From Leclercia adecarboxylata (GTDB lineage: Bacteria > Pseudomonadota > Gammaproteobacteria > Enterobacterales > Enterobacteriaceae), in contig LR590464.1 in assembly GCA_901472455.1 (NCBI GenBank), positions 3,596,001 through 3,660,000 of the forward strand: a DNA stretch of 64,000 bases. Direction: 5' to 3'. A program made the position numbers and the translations under genes. Below, in pieces: positions 22,505 through 33,170 of the stretch. The notes beneath the pieces are model-generated. The model had not been told where the DNA came from. It searched no databases and was given only the letters and a program-made list of their open reading frames with translations. The stretch's first letter is position 1, and every line of letters begins with the position of its first letter.

Positions 22505-22518
22505 TGTACCCGGTTTCA
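22505..22518. promoter_or_regulatory. AscG-like operator 2
   Basis: TGTACCCGGTTTCA matches the same palindrome at 12 of 14 bases, 54 bases upstream of operator 1, a spacing that would permit looping across the promoter. A related perfect odd palindrome TGAACGGTTCA follows at 22525-22535. Confidence 0.5.
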
Positions 22519-22600
22519 TTTTCGTGAACGGTTCAAGTTTGCGTAGCGAATCGCGATTTTGCTGCATTTTCAGGGACCCGTTTTTCTGTTGCAGAATAGC

Positions 22601-22616
22601 TCGCAAACGTTTGCCT
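22601..22616. promoter_or_regulatory. PurR operator of purMN
   Basis: TCGCAAACGTTTGCCT has a 12-base perfect palindromic core and matches the PurR consensus at 14 of 16 positions. It is 62 bases upstream of the purM start. Confidence 0.8.
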
Positions 22617-22674
22617 GGACTGTTAGAATTGCGCGATTTTCTTACAATCGCAATGCAATCGCGTGGGGACTTGA

Positions 22675-23709
<1,035 letters not shown>

Positions 23710-23713
<4 letters not shown>

Positions 23714-24351
23714 AAAATATAGTGGTGCTCATTTCCGGTAACGGAAGTAATTTGCAGGCTATCATCGATGCCTGCAAACAGAAGAAAATCAACGGCACCC
23801 TCCGCGCAGTATTCAGTAACAAGGCCGATGCGTTCGGCCTTGAGCGCGCCCGCGAAGCGGGCATTGCCGCGCATGCGCTCAGCGCTTCCCAGTTTGCCAG
23901 CCGCGAAGCCTTTGACCGCGAACTGGTGCAGGAGATCGACGCCTACGCCCCGGATGTGGTGGTGCTGGCGGGCTATATGCGGATCCTCAGCCCGGCGTTT
24001 GTAGCCCACTATGCCGGACGTCTGCTGAACATCCACCCTTCCCTGCTGCCAAAATATCCTGGCCTGAATACTCATCGTCAGGTGCTGGAGAATGGCGACG
24101 CGGAGCACGGCACCTCGGTTCACTTTGTCACTGACGAACTGGACGGCGGCCCGGTGATCCTGCAGGCGAAAGTGCCGGTGTTTGAAGGCGACAGCGAAGA
24201 GGATGTTACCGCCCGGGTTCAGGCCCAGGAGCACGCCATCTACCCGCTGGTGGTGAGCTGGTTTGTGGATGGCCGCCTGGCGATGCGCGACGGCACCGCC
24301 TGGCTGGATGGCTCGCCGCTACCTCCACAAGGCCATGCGGCCGAAGAGTAA
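23710..24351 (+). CDS. purN: Phosphoribosylglycinamide formyltransferase
   Basis: Transfers the formyl group of 10-formyl-THF to GAR. Intact, 213 residues (212 in E. coli). It has the phosphate-binding [12 protein letters not shown], the catalytic Asn and His in [18 protein letters not shown], and the catalytic Asp in [13 protein letters not shown]. The ATG overlaps the purM TGA by four bases, so translation is coupled. Confidence 0.97.
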
Positions 24352-24357
24352 TCTTTT

Positions 24358-24383
24358 GCCGGGTAGGCTTTGCTTACCCGGTC
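24358..24383. repeat. REP-like element after purN
   Basis: GCCGGGTAGGCTTTGCTTAC followed by CCGGTC is an imperfect palindrome of the same type as the element at 20931-20957. It lies 6 bases after the purN stop and could act as its 3' processing or termination signal. Confidence 0.65.
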
Positions 24384-24464
24384 TCTCTGAATATAGGTCC
24401 GCGCAAACAAAGCGCCGACGGGCAATGCCGCCAACCCTCTATTATTCTTCAAGAAAAAATTTAA

Positions 24465-24499
24465 CTGTCATACTTTTCTGACACAGTTGGACATATAGT
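24465..24499 (+). promoter_or_regulatory. Pho box and PhoB-dependent promoter of ppk-ppx
   Basis: CTGTCATACTTTTCTGACAC (24465-24484) closely resembles a PhoB box, two CTGTCA-type half sites in direct repeat 11 bases apart. A TATAGT -10 hexamer follows at 24494-24499, 9 bases on, which is the architecture of PhoB-activated promoters lacking a -35 box. Activation under phosphate starvation is expected. Confidence 0.75.
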
Positions 24500-24570
24500 G
24501 GAAATGCTCGCCATAATAAAGGCGAGACGGATTTACCACGTCCTGTGATTGAACTGGAGTGTGAGTAGTA

Positions 24571-26631
24571 ATGGGTCAGGAAAAGTTATACATCGAGAAA
24601 GAGTTAAGCTGGTTAGCATTCAACGAGCGCGTGCTTCAGGAAGCAGCGGATAAAAGTAACCCGCTGATTGAGCGCATGCGTTTTCTGGGGATTTACTCAA
24701 ACAACCTGGACGAGTTCTACAAAGTTCGCTTTGCTGAACTGAAACGCCGAATCATCATTAGCGAAGAGCAGGGTTTAAACTCGAATTCGCGTCATCTGCT
24801 TGGCAAGATCCAGTCCCGGGTGCTAAAAGCCGATCAGGAATTTGACAGTCTGTATAACGAATTGCTGCTGGAGATGGCACGCAATCAAATCTTCCTGATC
24901 AATGAGCGACAGCTTTCGGTCAACCAGCAGAGCTGGCTACGCCACTATTTCAAACAGTATCTGCGCCAGCACATCACCCCCATTCTGATTAACCGTGAAA
25001 CCGATCTGGTGCAGTTCCTGAAGGATGACTACACCTATCTGGCGGTGGAAATTATCCGCGGCGACAGCATTCGCTATGCGCTGCTGGAGATCCCGTCAGA
25101 TAAGGTGCCGCGCTTCGTCAATCTGCCGCCGGAAACGCCGCGTCGTCGCAAGCCGATGATCCTGCTGGATAACATCCTGCGCTACTGTCTGGACGACATC
25201 TTTAAAGGCTTCTTCGATTACGACGCGCTGAACGCCTATTCCATGAAGATGACCCGTGACGCCGAGTACGACCTGGTGCACGAGATGGAAGCCAGCCTGA
25301 TGGAGCTGATGTCCTCCAGCCTTAAGCAACGTCTAACCGCCGAGCCGGTGCGCTTTGTGTATCAGCGTGATATGCCGGACGCGATGGTCGAGATGCTGCG
25401 TGAAAAGCTGACAATCTCCCGCTACGACTCCATCGTGCCGGGCGGTCGCTATCACAACTTTAAAGACTTTATCGGCTTCCCGAACGTCGGCAAAGCCAAC
25501 CTGGTGAACAAGCCGCTGCCGCGCCTGCGCCATATTTGGTTCGATAAGTTCCGCAACGGCTTCGATGCCATCCGCGAGCGCGACGTCCTGCTCTACTATC
25601 CGTACCACACCTTTGAACACGTGCTGGAGCTGATGCGTCAGGCATCGTTCGATCCCAACGTGCTGGCGATTAAAATCAACATCTACCGCGTGGCGAAAGA
25701 CTCCCGCATTATCGATGCGATGATTCATGCCGCCCATAACGGGAAGAAAGTCACCGTGGTGGTAGAGTTGCAGGCACGCTTCGATGAAGAGGCCAACATT
25801 CACTGGGCGCGCCGTCTGACCGAAGCGGGCGTACACGTGATCTTCTCGGCCCCGGGGCTGAAGATCCACGCCAAGCTGTTCCTCATCTCCCGTAAAGAGG
25901 GGGATGATGTCGTGCGTTATGCCCACATCGGTACCGGCAACTTTAACGAGAAGACGGCGCGCATTTACACCGACTACTCGCTGCTTACCGCCGATGCGCG
26001 CATCACCAACGAGGTGCGCCGGGTCTTTAACTTCATTGAGAACCCGTATCGTCCGGTCAGCTTCGACTACCTGCTGGTGTCGCCGCAAAACTCCCGTCGC
26101 CTGCTGTATGATATGATCGACAAAGAGATTGCTAATGCCCAGAACGGCCTGCCGGCTGGCATTACGCTGAAGCTCAACAACCTCGTCGATAAAGGGCTGG
26201 TGGATCGTCTGTATGCAGCGTCCAGTTCCGGGGTTCAGGTCAATCTGCTGATCCGCGGTATGTGCTCCCTGATCCCCGATCTGGAAGGGATCAGCGAAAA
26301 TATTCGCGTCATGAGCATCGTTGACCGCTATCTTGAACACGATCGCATCTATATTTTTGAGAACGGTGGCGATAAACGCGTTTACCTCTCTTCCGCAGAC
26401 TGGATGACGCGCAACATCGATTATCGAATCGAAGTGGCGGCGCCGCTGCTCGACCCGCGATTGAAGCAGCAAATTCTAGATATCATCGATTTACTGTTAA
26501 GCGATACTGTAAAAGCACGTTATATCGATAAAGAACTGAGCAACCGCTATGTGCCGCGCGGCAATCGCCGTAAAGTACGGGCACAGCTGGCGATTTACGA
26601 CTATATCAAATCACTCGAGCAACCCGATTAA
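24571..26631 (+). CDS. ppk: Polyphosphate kinase
   Basis: Membrane-associated PPK1 that reversibly polymerises the gamma-phosphate of ATP into polyphosphate. Intact, 686 residues (688 in E. coli). Visible are the N-terminal [28 protein letters not shown], and the two active-site His regions [14 protein letters not shown] (autophosphorylated His) and [15 protein letters not shown]. The two-residue difference is a small gap in [12 protein letters not shown], where E. coli has AQ after the Lys. Start 3 bases upstream spacing to ppx confirms an operon. Confidence 0.97.
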   Translation: MGQEKLYIEKELSWLAFNERVLQEAADKSNPLIERMRFLGIYSNNLDEFYKVRFAELKRRIIISEEQGLNSNSRHLLGKIQSRVLKADQEFDSLYNELLLEMARNQIFLINERQLSVNQQSWLRHYFKQYLRQHITPILINRETDLVQFLKDDYTYLAVEIIRGDSIRYALLEIPSDKVPRFVNLPPETPRRRKPMILLDNILRYCLDDIFKGFFDYDALNAYSMKMTRDAEYDLVHEMEASLMELMSSSLKQRLTAEPVRFVYQRDMPDAMVEMLREKLTISRYDSIVPGGRYHNFKDFIGFPNVGKANLVNKPLPRLRHIWFDKFRNGFDAIRERDVLLYYPYHTFEHVLELMRQASFDPNVLAIKINIYRVAKDSRIIDAMIHAAHNGKKVTVVVELQARFDEEANIHWARRLTEAGVHVIFSAPGLKIHAKLFLISRKEGDDVVRYAHIGTGNFNEKTARIYTDYSLLTADARITNEVRRVFNFIENPYRPVSFDYLLVSPQNSRRLLYDMIDKEIANAQNGLPAGITLKLNNLVDKGLVDRLYAASSSGVQVNLLIRGMCSLIPDLEGISENIRVMSIVDRYLEHDRIYIFENGGDKRVYLSSADWMTRNIDYRIEVAAPLLDPRLKQQILDIIDLLLSDTVKARYIDKELSNRYVPRGNRRKVRAQLAIYDYIKSLEQPD

Positions 26632-26634
26632 CCT

Positions 26635-28176
26635 ATGCCGATAAACGATAAGACCCCACGACCGCAGGAATTTGCTGCAGTCGACCTTGGTTCTAACAGC
26701 TTCCACATGGTCATTGCCCGTGAGGTTGATGGCGCAATGCAGATCATCGGTCGGCTGAAACAGCGCGTTCACCTGGCGGATGGCCTGGACGCTAACAATA
26801 TGCTCAGCGAAGAGGCCATGGAGCGCGGGCTAAACTGCCTGTCGTTGTTTGCCGAACGTCTGCAGGGTTTCACCCCGTCGAGCGTTTGCATTGTTGGAAC
26901 CCACACTCTTCGTCAGGCCTCGAACGCCACGGAATTTTTAAAGCGTGCGGAGCAGGTGATTCCCTACCCTATCGAGATCATTTCAGGCAATGAAGAAGCC
27001 CGACTGATTTTCATGGGTGTGGAACATACTCAGCCCGAAAAAGGCCGCAAGCTGGTGATCGATATCGGCGGTGGCTCTACCGAGCTGGTGATTGGCGAAA
27101 ACTTTGAGCCGCATCTGGTCGAAAGCCGCCGGATGGGCTGCGTCAGTTTTGCCCAACTCTATTTCCCGGGTGGGATCATTACCCGGGAAAACTTCCAGCG
27201 TGCGCGCATGGCCGCGGTTCAAAAGCTGGAGACGCTTGCCTGGCAATATCGACTCCAGGGCTGGAACGTGGCGCTCGGCGCTTCGGGTACAATCAAAGCC
27301 GCACATGAAGTGCTGGTGGAGATGGGCGAAAAAGACGGTTTTATCACCCCGGAGCGTCTGTCGATGCTGATGGAAGAGGTGGTCAAGCATAAGAGCTTTG
27401 AGGCGCTGAGCCTGCCTGGGCTGTCTGAAGAGCGCAAAGCGGTCTTTGTACCGGGTCTGGCCATCCTTTGCGGCGTGTTCGATGCGCTGGCCATCCGTGA
27501 ACTGCGCCTGTCTGACGGCGCACTGCGCGAAGGCGTGCTGTATGAGATGGAAGGTCGATTCCGTCACCAGGATATTCGCAGCCGTACCGCGCAGAGCCTG
27601 GCGAATCAGTACAACATCGATCGCGAGCAGGCGAAGCGGGTGCTGGAAACCACTACCCATATGTATGAACAGTGGGAAACCCAGAACCCGAAACTGGCGC
27701 ATCCGCAGCTGGCGGCTCTGCTTAAGTGGGCGGCGATGCTGCATGAAGTCGGGCTGAACATCAATCACAGCGGGATGCATCGCCACTCGGCCTACATTCT
27801 GCAAAACAGCGATCTGCCTGGCTTTAACCAGGAGCAGCAGACCATGATGGCTTCGCTGGTACGCTATCATCGCAAAGCCGTTAAGCTGGACGAATTGCCA
27901 CGCTTTACGCTGTTCAAGAAAAAACAGTTCCTGCCGTTGATCCAGCTGTTACGTCTGGGCGTGCTGCTCAACAACCAGCGCCAGGCGACAACCACGCCGC
28001 CGACGCTGACGCTCACCACGGACGATAACCACTGGACGTTAAGCTTCCCGCACGACTGGTTTAGCCAGAACGCACTGGTGCTGCTGGATCTGGAAAGAGA
28101 GCAGCAGTACTGGAGCGCCGTTACCGGCTGGTGCCTGAAAATTGAAGAAGAGCACTCTCCGAACGTCGCCGCGTAA
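26635..28176 (+). CDS. ppx: Exopolyphosphatase
   Basis: Processively hydrolyses terminal phosphates of polyphosphate; the family also acts on pppGpp. Intact, 513 residues as in E. coli. The ASKHA fold motifs are [16 protein letters not shown] (phosphate loop), EARLIFMGV (catalytic Glu of SGNEEARLI), and [16 protein letters not shown]-terminal HD-like region contains [20 protein letters not shown]. It starts 3 bases after ppk, so synthesis and degradation are co-expressed. Confidence 0.97.
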   Translation: MPINDKTPRPQEFAAVDLGSNSFHMVIAREVDGAMQIIGRLKQRVHLADGLDANNMLSEEAMERGLNCLSLFAERLQGFTPSSVCIVGTHTLRQASNATEFLKRAEQVIPYPIEIISGNEEARLIFMGVEHTQPEKGRKLVIDIGGGSTELVIGENFEPHLVESRRMGCVSFAQLYFPGGIITRENFQRARMAAVQKLETLAWQYRLQGWNVALGASGTIKAAHEVLVEMGEKDGFITPERLSMLMEEVVKHKSFEALSLPGLSEERKAVFVPGLAILCGVFDALAIRELRLSDGALREGVLYEMEGRFRHQDIRSRTAQSLANQYNIDREQAKRVLETTTHMYEQWETQNPKLAHPQLAALLKWAAMLHEVGLNINHSGMHRHSAYILQNSDLPGFNQEQQTMMASLVRYHRKAVKLDELPRFTLFKKKQFLPLIQLLRLGVLLNNQRQATTTPPTLTLTTDDNHWTLSFPHDWFSQNALVLLDLEREQQYWSAVTGWCLKIEEEHSPNVAA

Positions 28177-28183
28177 TCTCCTG

Positions 28184-30424
28184 TCAGGCGCTCTTCATGA
28201 GCGCCTGTTTCGACAGCAACGTCTCCAGCCGTACGGGTTTACCGATTAAATAACCCTGGAAGTAATCGATCCCCAGCGCCTCCGCGGCGCAACGGATCTC
28301 TTCGCTCTCGACATACTCCGCCACCACCAGCATTTTCTTCATCCGCGCCAGATGGCAAATCGAAGCCACAATCTGATAATCCAGGCTGTTGCTGACGATA
28401 TTGCGGATAAAGCTGCCGTCGATTTTAAGGATATCGGCATCCACATTTTTTAAGCGGGCGTAACTGGCGTAGCCGGTGCCAAAATCATCAATAGCAATCC
28501 GGCATCCCATCTGTTGCAAATGATTCATCGTCTGCATGGCCAGCCCGGCGTTGCAAAAACTGCTGCTCTCGGTGATCTCAAAAATAAGCTGCCAGCTCTC
28601 AATGCCATAGGTTTGCAGCATGCGGCCCACCTCAAGGGGCAGTTGTGCCCGGCAAACGGATGACGGCGACAGATTAATGGCAAATCGCTGACCCGGCAGG
28701 CTCTCCCGGTTATCGGCCATAAACTGCAGCGTCTTCTCCACCACCAGCATATCGATACGCGAAGAGAGGCCAAACTCCTGCGCGACGGGCAGGAATACAT
28801 CGGGCGATATCAACTCCGCGTCATCATTTTGCAGCCGGAGCAGCACCTCGTGATAGTCATCGCCGCGGATCCCCTGTACGGGCTGTGCCAGCAGGGTAAA
28901 TTGATCTTTTTCCAGCGCGCGTTGCAGGCGACTCATCATCGCGACTTTGTCTTTCAGGCCACGTTGCAGATTAATGGCGCCCCGCTGCTCCAGGTTTTCC
29001 GGGTGATTGGTTGCCAGGGAGAGATCTGCAATGGTGCCCAGCTCCCCCAGCAGAAGATAAAGGTGCACCACCGGAGAACGCACGTAGCAATAGCTGATGC
29101 CCACCTGCGGCTGGAGCGGCATCCCGTCCCAGAGAAAGCGGAAACGCTTGATATGCAAATCCAGCTCGTCAATACGGGACTGATAAGACTCGGTATTCAG
29201 CCGTAATACCAGATCGTGCCCGGACAACTGATACACGCACTCATCCGGCTGCAGACAGCCGTTAATCCACGCGGCCAGTTTCTGTTTGTACTGGATACGG
29301 AGTAATAAGCCGTAGTTGCGTCCCAACATCTCCAGTTCCGGCATGCGCAGGAAGCAGAGCACCGACCAGGGTTTTTTCCCCAGGGCGCGAGTGAGCGCCC
29401 GCAGGTTGGGCATGTGTACCACCGGGTCGAGAAATGCCAGCCGTCTGGCGCGGTTATTAATCGTCCGCTGACGCGTCGCCAGCATCGCCATGTAAACCAC
29501 CACAAAGGTAAAGACCAGATAGCTGGAGGTGGTGATGGTGAGCTGAATATCATAGCCCTGCGACTGGGGAATATAGCTGTCAAAAAAGTGAATAGAGACA
29601 ATCAGCACCGGGGTCCAGATGAGGGACATCAGCTTATAACCGAAGCGCATCGATCCCCATAGCATTACCGGCATCAGCAGCGACAGGGTGTAATTGGTAC
29701 TAAAGATGGTGCTGTTTTCGGTGATGGGCCAGAGGAGCAAGGCCAGCAGCGCGCTGGTTGCCGCTGTCCAGATAACCACTTCGGTTACCGTGACTTTACC
29801 GTCGATTTGGCCCTTAATCTGCGACATCAGGCTTCGCAGGTAGCGGGGATGACGGAGGGTGCGGATGATGAAGTAGCTGAAAGGCACACCCGTCAGGCAG
29901 CCAACGAGCAGGGCCTGATAGTTAATCAGCGAACGAATCCCGGAGGGGCTGAGATTTACCAGGTCAAACCGCGTCTCATAGACGCCAAGGTAGATGGCGA
30001 ACTGAAACAACAGCAGAAAAATCGTGGCCGGACAAAACATTTGCCAGAACAACCGCTGCCCCATCAGCCGTGCGTCGCCATAGGCGACCCTGTTACGGCG
30101 GGGGGCGAAGACCCGATATCCGCCCCAACTGAGGGTTATCGGAATCATGAAATGGCCAATAGCCATGGCAGTTTCGTACCCGCCTATCGAGGGGTAATAG
30201 CGAACAAAGAGTGCAATCACTATGCCCGGCACAGCCGCCATGCCATAAAACAGCATCAGCGACAGTAAGAATGCCAGCGGCATGTAATAAAGCACGACCG
30301 GGTTTCCGTTAATCTGGGCGTAGGTGGTGGCAAGACGCGCAACAGGCAGCAGCACGATCGGCAAGATCAACGGCAGTGCCCACCAGCGGTCTTTGTATGT
30401 TTTGTATAAGGAGAAAATAGTCAT
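28184..30424 (-). CDS. pdeF: Cyclic-di-GMP phosphodiesterase PdeF (YfgF)
   Basis: Inner-membrane c-di-GMP phosphodiesterase with an N-terminal multi-spanning MASE1-like sensor (residues 1-300), a degenerate GGDEF domain (no GGDEF motif; YQLSGHDLVLRLN in its place) and a C-terminal EAL domain. EAL residues are present as HEVLLRL (EVL variant, Glu kept), INLSPSSV, IDDFGTGYASYARL, LKIDGSFI, AEYVE and QGYLIGKP, so catalysis is likely. The ATG at 30424 aligns with E. coli YfgF (746 versus 747 residues); an in-frame start up to 33 codons earlier is possible. The E. coli protein is linked to anaerobic conditions. Confidence 0.9.
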   Translation of the reverse strand: MTIFSLYKTYKDRWWALPLILPIVLLPVARLATTYAQINGNPVVLYYMPLAFLLSLMLFYGMAAVPGIVIALFVRYYPSIGGYETAMAIGHFMIPITLSWGGYRVFAPRRNRVAYGDARLMGQRLFWQMFCPATIFLLLFQFAIYLGVYETRFDLVNLSPSGIRSLINYQALLVGCLTGVPFSYFIIRTLRHPRYLRSLMSQIKGQIDGKVTVTEVVIWTAATSALLALLLWPITENSTIFSTNYTLSLLMPVMLWGSMRFGYKLMSLIWTPVLIVSIHFFDSYIPQSQGYDIQLTITTSSYLVFTFVVVYMAMLATRQRTINNRARRLAFLDPVVHMPNLRALTRALGKKPWSVLCFLRMPELEMLGRNYGLLLRIQYKQKLAAWINGCLQPDECVYQLSGHDLVLRLNTESYQSRIDELDLHIKRFRFLWDGMPLQPQVGISYCYVRSPVVHLYLLLGELGTIADLSLATNHPENLEQRGAINLQRGLKDKVAMMSRLQRALEKDQFTLLAQPVQGIRGDDYHEVLLRLQNDDAELISPDVFLPVAQEFGLSSRIDMLVVEKTLQFMADNRESLPGQRFAINLSPSSVCRAQLPLEVGRMLQTYGIESWQLIFEITESSSFCNAGLAMQTMNHLQQMGCRIAIDDFGTGYASYARLKNVDADILKIDGSFIRNIVSNSLDYQIVASICHLARMKKMLVVAEYVESEEIRCAAEALGIDYFQGYLIGKPVRLETLLSKQALMKSA
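28185..28207. terminator. Palindrome at the ppx/pdeF junction
   Basis: A perfect 9-bp stem, CAGGCGCTC / GAGCGCCTG with a 5-base loop, overlaps the 3' end of pdeF between two convergent genes. It could form a terminator for ppx, but only TTT follows on the plus strand. Confidence 0.45.
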
Positions 30425-30769
30425 AGATGCCATAGTTAACCCGCTCATCCAGGGGCAGTTCAGACAGGCATCCAACCTGACGACATAGTCGTGCGGGCAA
30501 ATAACACTTACACGAAGGAGCAAAGATTTTAGTAAGCCAGGGCAAGCAAGATTTGACTTAAATCAAAGATATTATTACCAGAAAAAAATATTCACATTTT
30601 TTAACGCTACTTTTGTGCGATTTATCAATGGCGTAAATAAAGTAATTATTATACATAACAACAAGTGAATTATCGTTGACGTAATTTTACAATCCGAATA
30701 ATTGACCCCTGTGGCCCCCCGTATGCCTTAATGGCATATCGCCCTCAGGGTATTTTCAGGAACACTATA
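30425..30769. other. Intergenic region between pdeF and yfgG
   Basis: An AT-rich, 345-base divergent promoter region. It contains the FNR-like site at 30553-30566 and, just before yfgG, a small hairpin TATGCC/GGCATA (30722-30738) flanked by CCCTG and CAGGG that could extend it. No gene is visible. Confidence 0.6.
30553..30566. promoter_or_regulatory. Candidate FNR box
   Basis: TTGACTTAAATCAA differs from the FNR consensus TTGATNNNNATCAA at a single position. It lies about 130 bases upstream of pdeF and 200 bases upstream of yfgG. Anaerobic control of pdeF would fit what is known of the E. coli gene. Confidence 0.5.
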
Positions 30770-30976
30770 GTGAGTCAGGCCACACGTATGCGGAAACGAC
30801 ATCGGTTTAACACTCGGATGACGCGTATCATACTGCTAATCAGCTTATTCTTTTTTGTGGGCCGCTTCGTTTACTCCTCCATTGGAGCCTGGTATCACCA
30901 CCAGGAGAAAAAGCATGCGCAACAATCCAGCCTCTCGGGCGAATATGTCGAACGTCCCTCCACGACAATTAATTAA
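30770..30976 (+). CDS. yfgG: Small membrane protein YfgG (DUF2633, GTG start)
   Basis: A 68-residue protein with a basic N-terminus (RMRKRHRFNTRM) and one membrane segment (IILLISLFFFVGRFVYSS), then a short polar tail; E. coli YfgG has 63 residues and has been linked to nickel and cobalt tolerance. The GTG at 30770 (SQATRMRKRH) aligns with the E. coli start and has AGGA 8 bases upstream. An ATG 13 codons earlier lacks a binding site. Confidence 0.85.
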   Translation: MSQATRMRKRHRFNTRMTRIILLISLFFFVGRFVYSSIGAWYHHQEKKHAQQSSLSGEYVERPSTTIN

Positions 30977-31003
30977 TCCGGTTGTTTTTACGGGCTAATT
31001 AAA

Positions 31004-31888
31004 TTATTTCACGGTTTGTAATAATCGAATAGTTTCGCTGATACCTTTACTCAGTACTTTATCCTGACGCATGACGATCGCCAGTTGGCGCTGTAAAACC
31101 GGCGTAAGCGACTGCACGCATAATCCCTGCCGGTCTTCTGCACACGCTACCGCCATGCGTGGAATAATGCTGTACCCCAGCCCGACGCGCACCATGCGCT
31201 TAATTGCCTCGATACTGCCGGACTGCATTACCGGTTCCACTTGCACAGCGCTGGCCTGGAACCAGGCGTCGATCACTGCCCTTGTGCTGCTCCCGGCACC
31301 AAAAGCGATAAATGGGTGAGCCTGCAGCTCCGTTGCGTTCAAAGTGGTAAACAGCCTCTGCTGATCGGCTGCGGCAATAAAAACAAACTCTTCATCCATC
31401 ACCGGGGCGATCGCCAGGGCCGAACCAGTAGCGGGTAAGGTCACCAGGCCCAGATCGAGACGGTTCTCTTCTATGGCACGAACGATCTCCAGGGTGTTGC
31501 CTGTGGTGACCCCCACCCGCAGCAGGGGATGATCCTGACGGAGCTGCTGCAACAGCGGCGGCAGAAGATGGATGCAGGCCGTCGCCCCCATCCCGATTGT
31601 GATCGTTCCGCTCACCTCCTGGCTGAACGCGGCCACCGCCCGGATTGTCTCCTCCACCGCCTGCTCAATACGTTCGCCGTGGGTGAATAACGCCAGCCCG
31701 GCCGCCGTGGCTTTGACGCCCCGCCCGGTACGCTCGATTAACCGCGCCTGCAAAAACTGCTCAAGCTGGCGGATCTGCAGACTGACCGCCGGTTGCGAAA
31801 TCCCCAGCACATCCGCAGCCGCAGAAAAGCTGCCGCGCTGAACGACCAGTCGAAAGGTCGCCAGCTGTCCCAGATTCAGCGTCGTCAT
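31004..31888 (-). CDS. LysR-family transcriptional regulator
   Basis: A 294-residue LysR-type regulator. The N-terminal winged helix-turn-helix (LATFRLVVQRGSFSAAADVL, then ISQPAVSLQIRQLEQ) is complete, and the C-terminal two-lobed effector domain follows (GTITIGMGATACIHLLPPLL, VGLGYSIIPRM). The ATG at 31888 gives the usual MTTLNLGQL beginning. It is divergent from an MFS transporter gene across 98 bases, the classical arrangement in which the regulator controls its neighbour. Effector and targets are unknown. It is absent from this place in E. coli. Confidence 0.88.
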   Translation of the reverse strand: MTTLNLGQLATFRLVVQRGSFSAAADVLGISQPAVSLQIRQLEQFLQARLIERTGRGVKATAAGLALFTHGERIEQAVEETIRAVAAFSQEVSGTITIGMGATACIHLLPPLLQQLRQDHPLLRVGVTTGNTLEIVRAIEENRLDLGLVTLPATGSALAIAPVMDEEFVFIAAADQQRLFTTLNATELQAHPFIAFGAGSSTRAVIDAWFQASAVQVEPVMQSGSIEAIKRMVRVGLGYSIIPRMAVACAEDRQGLCVQSLTPVLQRQLAIVMRQDKVLSKGISETIRLLQTVK

Positions 31889-31901
31889 CACAAAGTTTCT
31901 C

Positions 31902-31916
31902 TTATAGGAGCCATAA
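31902..31916. promoter_or_regulatory. Candidate LysR-type binding site
   Basis: TTAT-AGGAGCC-ATAA is a 15-base dyad of the T-N11-A type bound by LysR regulators. It lies 14-28 bases upstream of the LysR start codon and about 70 bases upstream of the MFS gene. Confidence 0.35.
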
Positions 31917-31986
31917 ACGCACCGGCCTGCCAGCATCCAGATGCGCGCGATATGCTCAGGATAACTGTCTGATGGAATGAAAGATA

Positions 31987-33170
31987 ATGAAAAACCTGGC
32001 CCTGCCCCGCGCGCTCCCCCTTACCACGGGTTGTAACCAGCTTATCAACTGGGGGATCTCTTTCTATATGCCGGGCACCTTCGCCCGGGCAATCACGGCC
32101 GATAGCGGCTGGTCGTCACCAGCAATCTATTCGGGCCTGACTCTCGCCATGCTGGTGATGGCCGCCCTCTCGCCGTTTGTCGCGAACCTGCTGGCGCGAA
32201 TGGGAGGGCAGCGCGTGGTGATGATTGGCTCGCTGCTGATTTCCGCCAGCTGTGGGGCGATGGCCTACGCTCATTCGCTTGTCACCTGGTACGCGGCATG
32301 GATTGTGGCCGGCATTGGCATGCGTCTGTCGCTGTACGATGCGCTGTTCGCGGCGCTGGTAACTCTTTACGGGCAACAGGCGCGGCGAACTATCTCACGC
32401 GTCACGCTGGCTGGCGGGCTGGCCTCGGTCGTGTTCTGGCCGCTGGGCGATGCGCTGCTGACGATCATGAGCTGGCGGAGTGCACTGCTGGTCTATGCCC
32501 TGTTCGGTTTGCTGAGCGCGGCATTAACCCTGTCGATACCTCATCACACCCGCCCGACAGGACGTAAACCGGCCCCACCTGCCGGGGGGACAGGATCGAC
32601 GCAACGGCTGGCTGTATGCCACCTTCATTGCGCTGATCACCTTTGTCTCTAACGGCACCTCCACCCACCTGCCGGAATTTATTACCAGCGTGGGGCTGCC
32701 GGTTACCGTCGGCATGTTATGGGGAATGGGGCAGACCGGGGCGCGCTTTCTGGAGGTGGTTGCCGGGGCAGGACTCACTCCGCTGCGTCTGACGCTGCTT
32801 ACCGCCCTCGCCATGCCGGCCTGCTTTCTGCTCGGGCTGAGCAGTACGCTCTTCCTTTGGTCTGCCGCCGGTTTTGTGCTGGGCTATGGGGCGATTAACG
32901 GGCTGGTGACTATCGTGAAAGCCACGCTGCCGCTGCAGCTATTTGCGCCTGAAGAGTATGCCCGACGCACCGGGGTACTGCTGATCCCCGCCCAGGTGAT
33001 GGCAGCGGCCTCCCCGCTGGCCTACGCCTGGTTGAACCGGGCAGCAGGGGTAATCGGCGGGATGTGGGTATCGTGGGGGCTAACGCTGGTGATTGCCGGA
33101 CTGGCGGGTGGCGATTGTAAAGGGTCAGGCCTCACAGAGTGAAGCAGGCATCCCTGCCCTCAGCGACTAA
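31987..33170 (+). CDS. MFS transporter (two frameshifts)
   Basis: A major facilitator superfamily protein with about twelve hydrophobic segments, starting MKNLALPRALPLTTGCNQLI. The frame changes near 32585 (G run in CCGGGGGGAC), after which it continues as DRRNGWLYATFIALITFVSN. A further shift near 33112 (GGCGGGTGGCG) gives a tail GLAVAIVKGQASQSEAGIP ending at 33170; without it the protein would end at 33142. Two insertions make 393 residues, normal for the family. Substrate unknown. The end overlaps the stop of the convergent SDR gene by 4 bases. Confidence 0.78.

Noticed and set aside
25333..26472. 379-residue open frame on the minus strand
   Set aside because: Antisense shadow of intact ppk with no motif, no ribosome binding site and a composition typical of reverse-strand frames.
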